This document shows positions 3,863-6,459 of a DNA stretch of 6,459 nt, one piece after another. The notes under the pieces are model-generated. The model saw only the letters and a list, made by a program, of their open reading frames with translations. It searched no databases and was not told the DNA's origin. A program made the translations under genes and the position numbers. Numbering within the stretch: the stretch's first letter is position 1; every line of letters starts with the position of its first letter. The DNA comes from CAYRQF01 sp964615845. Lineage in GTDB: Bacteria > Patescibacteriota > Minisyncoccia > Phycocordibacterales > CSBR16-119. The DNA lies in NCBI GenBank assembly GCA_964615845.1, contig CAZTRC010000024.1, positions 1 through 6,459 of the forward strand, read 5' to 3'.

Positions 3863-5317
3863 ATGTCTAGAGTAAATGAAATTTACGAACTCATGCTCCA
3901 CAAGCCAAACGCTGAAGAAAAGCGCTGGATTGACAAGGCTTATCATTTTGCCGAAAAAGCGCACGAAGGCCAAAAGCGTGCGAGTGGCGAGCCGTATTTC
4001 AACCACGTGCTCGAAGTCGCGAAAAACCTATCCAAGCTCGGCATGGACACCAAGACGATTATTGCCGGACTTCTCCATGACAGCATCGAAGACACGCAAG
4101 TGACTGAAGAAGACATCGACAAAGAATTCGGCGAAGATGTTCTCTTCATGGTAAATGGCGTGACCAAACTCGGAAAGGTTAAATACCGCGGAGAAGAGCG
4201 CCATGTGGAATCTTTGCGCAAATTTTTCGTCGCCATGGCCGAAGACGCGCGCGTCATTATCATCAAGCTCGCTGACCGTTTACACAACGTTAAAACACTC
4301 GAGCATATCAAGCCGGAGAAAGCCAAACGAATTGCTCTCGAGACCATCGAGATCCACGCCCCGATGGCCAATCGCCTCGGCATGTGGCGACTAAAGGGCG
4401 AACTCGAAGACTACGCCTTCCCTTTCGCCTACCCAAAAGAAGCCAAAGAAGTCATTAGTCTCTTGAAGCAAAAAACCAAAGCTGATGAAAAGTATCTCGA
4501 CGAAGTCTACCGGAAACTTCGCACCGAGCTCGCCAAAAACAAAATCAAGGTCGTCGATACCAGCTATCGCGTCAAAGGCACTTATAGTTTGTATAAGAAA
4601 CTGAAGAAGAAAGACATGGACATCGACAAGGTTTACGACATCGTGGCCTTGCGCGTCATCGTGCCGACAGTTGAGGATTGCTACCAAGTCCTCGGCATCA
4701 TCCATACACTCTGGCGACCCATTCCTGGCCGAATCAAAGACTTCATCGCCCTCCCGAAATCAAACGGCTACAAGAGTATTCATACGACCATCTTCACGGG
4801 AAATGGAGGCATCGCTGAAATCCAGATCCGCACACCTGAAATGCACGAACAAGCTGAACACGGCGTCGCAGCATTCTTTGCCTACAAAGAAGGTTTCAAC
4901 AAATCAGAAAAGCACACAAAATGGATCGAACAATTCAAAGACCTTCAGAAAAATGTAGCAAACCCTTCAGCCTTTCTGGCGAACCTCAAGATGGATTTCT
5001 TTTCGAAGAGAATTTTCGCTTTCACCCCAAAAGGCGCGGTTATAGATTTACCCGAAGATTCGAGTGTCATCGACTTTGCTTATGCTGTGCATTCAAACAT
5101 AGGTAATCATGCGAGCGGTGCCAAAATCAACGGCAAATATTCCAAACTCGACACCAAGCTCCAAAATGGTGATATCGTCTACGTCGAGACCAATGCGAAA
5201 TCAGTGCCAAACAGCAAGTGGCTCGACACCGCCAAGACGACCTTGGCCCGTCGCCATATCAAAAAGTACGTCGATGAGAATAGTCTTCTCACCAAGTTCA
5301 TGAATCGGTTTCGATAG
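3863..5317 (+). CDS. Short Rel: (p)ppGpp hydrolase/synthetase lacking the C-terminal sensor
   Basis: 484 residues, complete. The HD hydrolase domain (about 20-175) retains its metal and active-site residues: His48 in YFNHV, HD at 72-73, ED at 76-77 in HDSIEDT, and Asp138 in ADRLHN. The synthetase domain (about 230-345) has YDIVALRV, IPGRIKDFIA, GYKSIHTT and EIQIRT. The RIKD tetrapeptide (290-293) is the RxKD form found in bifunctional Rel/SpoT, not the ExDD form of RelA. A TGS domain follows (about 383-445), and the protein ends about 40 residues later. Full-length Rel proteins exceed 700 residues and carry a zinc-finger/conserved-cysteine and ACT (RRM) region; both are absent. It would make and break the alarmone from GTP/GDP and ATP. 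The start has a -10 box 6 nt upstream. Its stop lies 3 bp from the stop of convergent parB. Confidence 0.93.
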   Translation: MSRVNEIYELMLHKPNAEEKRWIDKAYHFAEKAHEGQKRASGEPYFNHVLEVAKNLSKLGMDTKTIIAGLLHDSIEDTQVTEEDIDKEFGEDVLFMVNGVTKLGKVKYRGEERHVESLRKFFVAMAEDARVIIIKLADRLHNVKTLEHIKPEKAKRIALETIEIHAPMANRLGMWRLKGELEDYAFPFAYPKEAKEVISLLKQKTKADEKYLDEVYRKLRTELAKNKIKVVDTSYRVKGTYSLYKKLKKKDMDIDKVYDIVALRVIVPTVEDCYQVLGIIHTLWRPIPGRIKDFIALPKSNGYKSIHTTIFTGNGGIAEIQIRTPEMHEQAEHGVAAFFAYKEGFNKSEKHTKWIEQFKDLQKNVANPSAFLANLKMDFFSKRIFAFTPKGAVIDLPEDSSVIDFAYAVHSNIGNHASGAKINGKYSKLDTKLQNGDIVYVETNAKSVPNSKWLDTAKTTLARRHIKKYVDENSLLTKFMNRFR

Positions 5318-5320
5318 AGA

Positions 5321-6337
5321 CTACAGGGAGAATTTGGAGATGTTGTAGAGATCGGCTTCTTGTTCGGATTTTTGTTTTTCTTCTTTTGAGCGATCGTCGA
5401 GAAATTCTACTTCTTCTTTGACACCCTCTTGCGATGACGCTTCGTCGGTGGCAACGACCGCATTTTCATTTTCAGCGATGTGCTTTTCCAAGAAATTTTC
5501 TTTCGTCCCGCCGGATTGCAACACTTTCAAAAGCTCAGACAGATCTTCTTTGGAGAAAAAATCAATCGTGATTTTGCCTCCGACTTCTTTCTGGTCGATA
5601 TGGACGCGTGTGCCAAGAGCCTCTTTGAGACGATTTTCCATTTCTTCGATTTCTGGATCTTGGAGAAGCTCATGTTTCCTGACCTTTTCTTTGGCAATAC
5701 CGCGAGCGATACGCTCGGCTTCCCGGACAGTAATTTTCTTGTAGACGATCTCTTTGAAAAGCACGGCTTGCTCGTCTGGGCGGTCGTTTAGCATGAGGAG
5801 TGGCCTGGTATGGCCTTCGTTGATCTTTTGCGCACCGAGAGCATCGATGATTTCCTGCGGCATCTGGAGCATACGCAAACTGTTGGAAACATATTCGCGA
5901 GACTTCCCAACTTTGCGGCCAATTTCTGCGTGTGAGAAACCAAATTCACTCGCTAGGCGCAAAAACGCGCGAGCACGATCAATCGGACTCAAGTCTTCCC
6001 TCTGCAAGTTCTCGATAATGGCGAGCTCGAGCTTCATCATCGGATTTTCTTCTTTCCTGATGACGGCTGGGACTTGTGACAATCCGGCCAGTCGTGAAGC
6101 TCGGAGGCGTCGTTCACCGGCAATGAGTTCGTAGTTTACATTGAATCCCCCGTCTTCGTTTTGCACCTCGATACGAGAGACCACGAGAGGCTGTAGAACG
6201 CCATACTGGCGGATAGACTCAGCCAAGTCTTTCAAACGGGCTTCGTCAAAATCACGCCGTGGCTGATACGGGTTCGGGACAATCTTATGTGTGTCGATAA
6301 AAAATATTGAATCTCCGGCAATTTCGTTATTTGGCAT
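5321..6337 (-). CDS. parB: Chromosome partitioning protein ParB
   Basis: 338 residues. The N-terminal CTP-binding domain has box I NPYQPRRDF (22-30), ESIRQYGVLQP (40-50), box II GERRLRAS (74-81) and box III ENLQREDLSPIDRA (109-122). The helix-turn-helix DNA-binding region is at about 134-158 (SHAEIGRKVGKSREYVSNSL). The C-terminal dimerisation segment reads GGKITIDFFSKEDLSELLKVL in outline (about 253-273). After it comes a 60-residue tail rich in Glu, Lys and Gln that most ParB proteins lack. ParB loads at parS and slides as a CTP-dependent clamp to organise the origin region with ParA and SMC. No parA and no recognisable parS (TGTTTCACGTGAAACA-like) lies in the window. The start is supported by an extended -10 ending 6 nt before the ATG, with no Shine-Dalgarno. 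Confidence 0.94.
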   Translation of the reverse strand: MPNNEIAGDSIFFIDTHKIVPNPYQPRRDFDEARLKDLAESIRQYGVLQPLVVSRIEVQNEDGGFNVNYELIAGERRLRASRLAGLSQVPAVIRKEENPMMKLELAIIENLQREDLSPIDRARAFLRLASEFGFSHAEIGRKVGKSREYVSNSLRMLQMPQEIIDALGAQKINEGHTRPLLMLNDRPDEQAVLFKEIVYKKITVREAERIARGIAKEKVRKHELLQDPEIEEMENRLKEALGTRVHIDQKEVGGKITIDFFSKEDLSELLKVLQSGGTKENFLEKHIAENENAVVATDEASSQEGVKEEVEFLDDRSKEEKQKSEQEADLYNISKFSL

Positions 6338-6343
6338 GGAGAT

Positions 6344-6352
6344 ATTTTAGCA
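6344..6352 (-). promoter_or_regulatory. Extended -10 promoter of parB (leaderless arrangement)
   Basis: The minus strand reads TGCTAAAAT, then ATCTCC, then the ATG at 6337. TAAAAT is a 5/6 match with the TGn extension. Six bases to the ATG put +1 on its A. The bases at the -35 position belong to the terminator hairpin and do not resemble TTGACA. Confidence 0.55.
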
Positions 6353-6358
6353 TAAAAG

Positions 6359-6382
6359 AAAACGCCTCCGCCGAAGGGTTTT
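6359..6382 (-). terminator. Hairpin terminator between tRNA-Leu and parB
   Basis: AAAAC (6359-6363) pairs with GTTTT (6378-6382), and CCT (6365-6367) with AGG (6375-6377), with one bulged G and a 7-base loop. Read on the minus strand the descending side ends in GTTTTCTTTT, a usable U tail, 25 nt past the tRNA 3' end. The stem is short and AU-rich outside, so it is a moderate candidate. It separates the tRNA transcript from the parB promoter. Confidence 0.5.
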
Positions 6383-6406
6383 TGTTGATTAGATGTTTAT
6401 AAGCTG

Positions 6407-6459
6407 TGCCGGAGAGAGGAATCGAACCTCCACCCCTTGCGAGACACGATTTTGAGTCG
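6407..6459 (-). tRNA. tRNA-Leu (anticodon CAA), 3' part
   Basis: The last 53 bases, read on the minus strand, give the 3' side of a class II tRNA. The anticodon loop CTCAAAA (6456-6450) has CAA at 6454-6452. Then come the 3' anticodon strand TCGTG, a long variable arm TCTCGCAAGGGGT, a T arm GGAGG-TTCGATT-CCTCT, the 3' acceptor strand CTCCGGC and discriminator A (6407). The long variable arm and A73 fit leucine; the UUG codon would be read. The 5' half (acceptor, D arm) is outside the window. CCA is not encoded: the next bases are CAG, so the end must be added by a CCA-adding enzyme. Confidence 0.92.

Noticed and set aside
3752..4006. Extension of the lepA frame through the N gap to an ATG at 4006
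   Set aside because: Those codons are N or antisense to the certain rel gene. LepA family length and its standard opening place the real start within a few codons of 3751.
4391..4705. Minus-strand frame inside rel rich in Asp, Val and Phe
   Set aside because: Antisense shadow of the rel synthetase domain, with no start signal of its own.
5321..6459. A parS site near parB
   Set aside because: No sequence close to the TGTTTCACGTGAAACA consensus was seen in the window.

Overview
The window looks like part of a Candidate Phyla Radiation (Patescibacteria, probably Parcubacteria-like) genome. The supporting signs are a moderate-GC, tightly packed layout, a very short Rel protein, a DivIC-like protein and a tiny one-helix membrane protein, a CPR-style REP-associated transposase, and start codons placed right behind -10 boxes with no Shine-Dalgarno leader. 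The phylum assignment is inference from gene character; no marker gene was compared.

Layout, left to right. The minus strand carries the first 16 codons of a glutaredoxin-like protein (1-50) and, upstream of it, a DivIC/FtsL-type septum protein (107-487). A 35-residue membrane protein lies on the plus strand (564-671). Next comes a mobile unit of about 750 bp: a minus-strand Y1/HUH REP-associated transposase (729-1376) with a perfect 40-bp palindrome after its stop and a perfect 46-bp palindrome before its start. The unit is bracketed by a 14/15 direct repeat that duplicates the 3' coding end of the small membrane gene. A strong bidirectional-looking hairpin terminator (1487-1515) follows. 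The minus strand then continues with an unrecognised small acidic protein (1558-1881, start uncertain) and lepA (EF-4; 1949-3751, start lost in a gap). A run of exactly 100 N (3752-3851) is a scaffold gap between lepA and the divergent plus-strand rel gene (3863-5317). rel converges with minus-strand parB (5321-6337), with only 3 bp between the two stop codons. A weak hairpin terminator and the 3' part of a tRNA-Leu(CAA) on the minus strand end the window.

Functionally the region is mostly housekeeping: cell division (DivIC-like), translation (LepA, tRNA-Leu), stringent response (Rel) and chromosome segregation (ParB). The accessory part is the transposase with its palindromes. I did not find a clear new multi-gene system. 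The two most interesting signals are (i) four genes whose -10 hexamer ends exactly 6 nt before the ATG, predicting leaderless mRNAs, and (ii) the architecture of the transposase unit, with paired palindromes, the -35 inside one of them, and a duplicated gene end at its borders.
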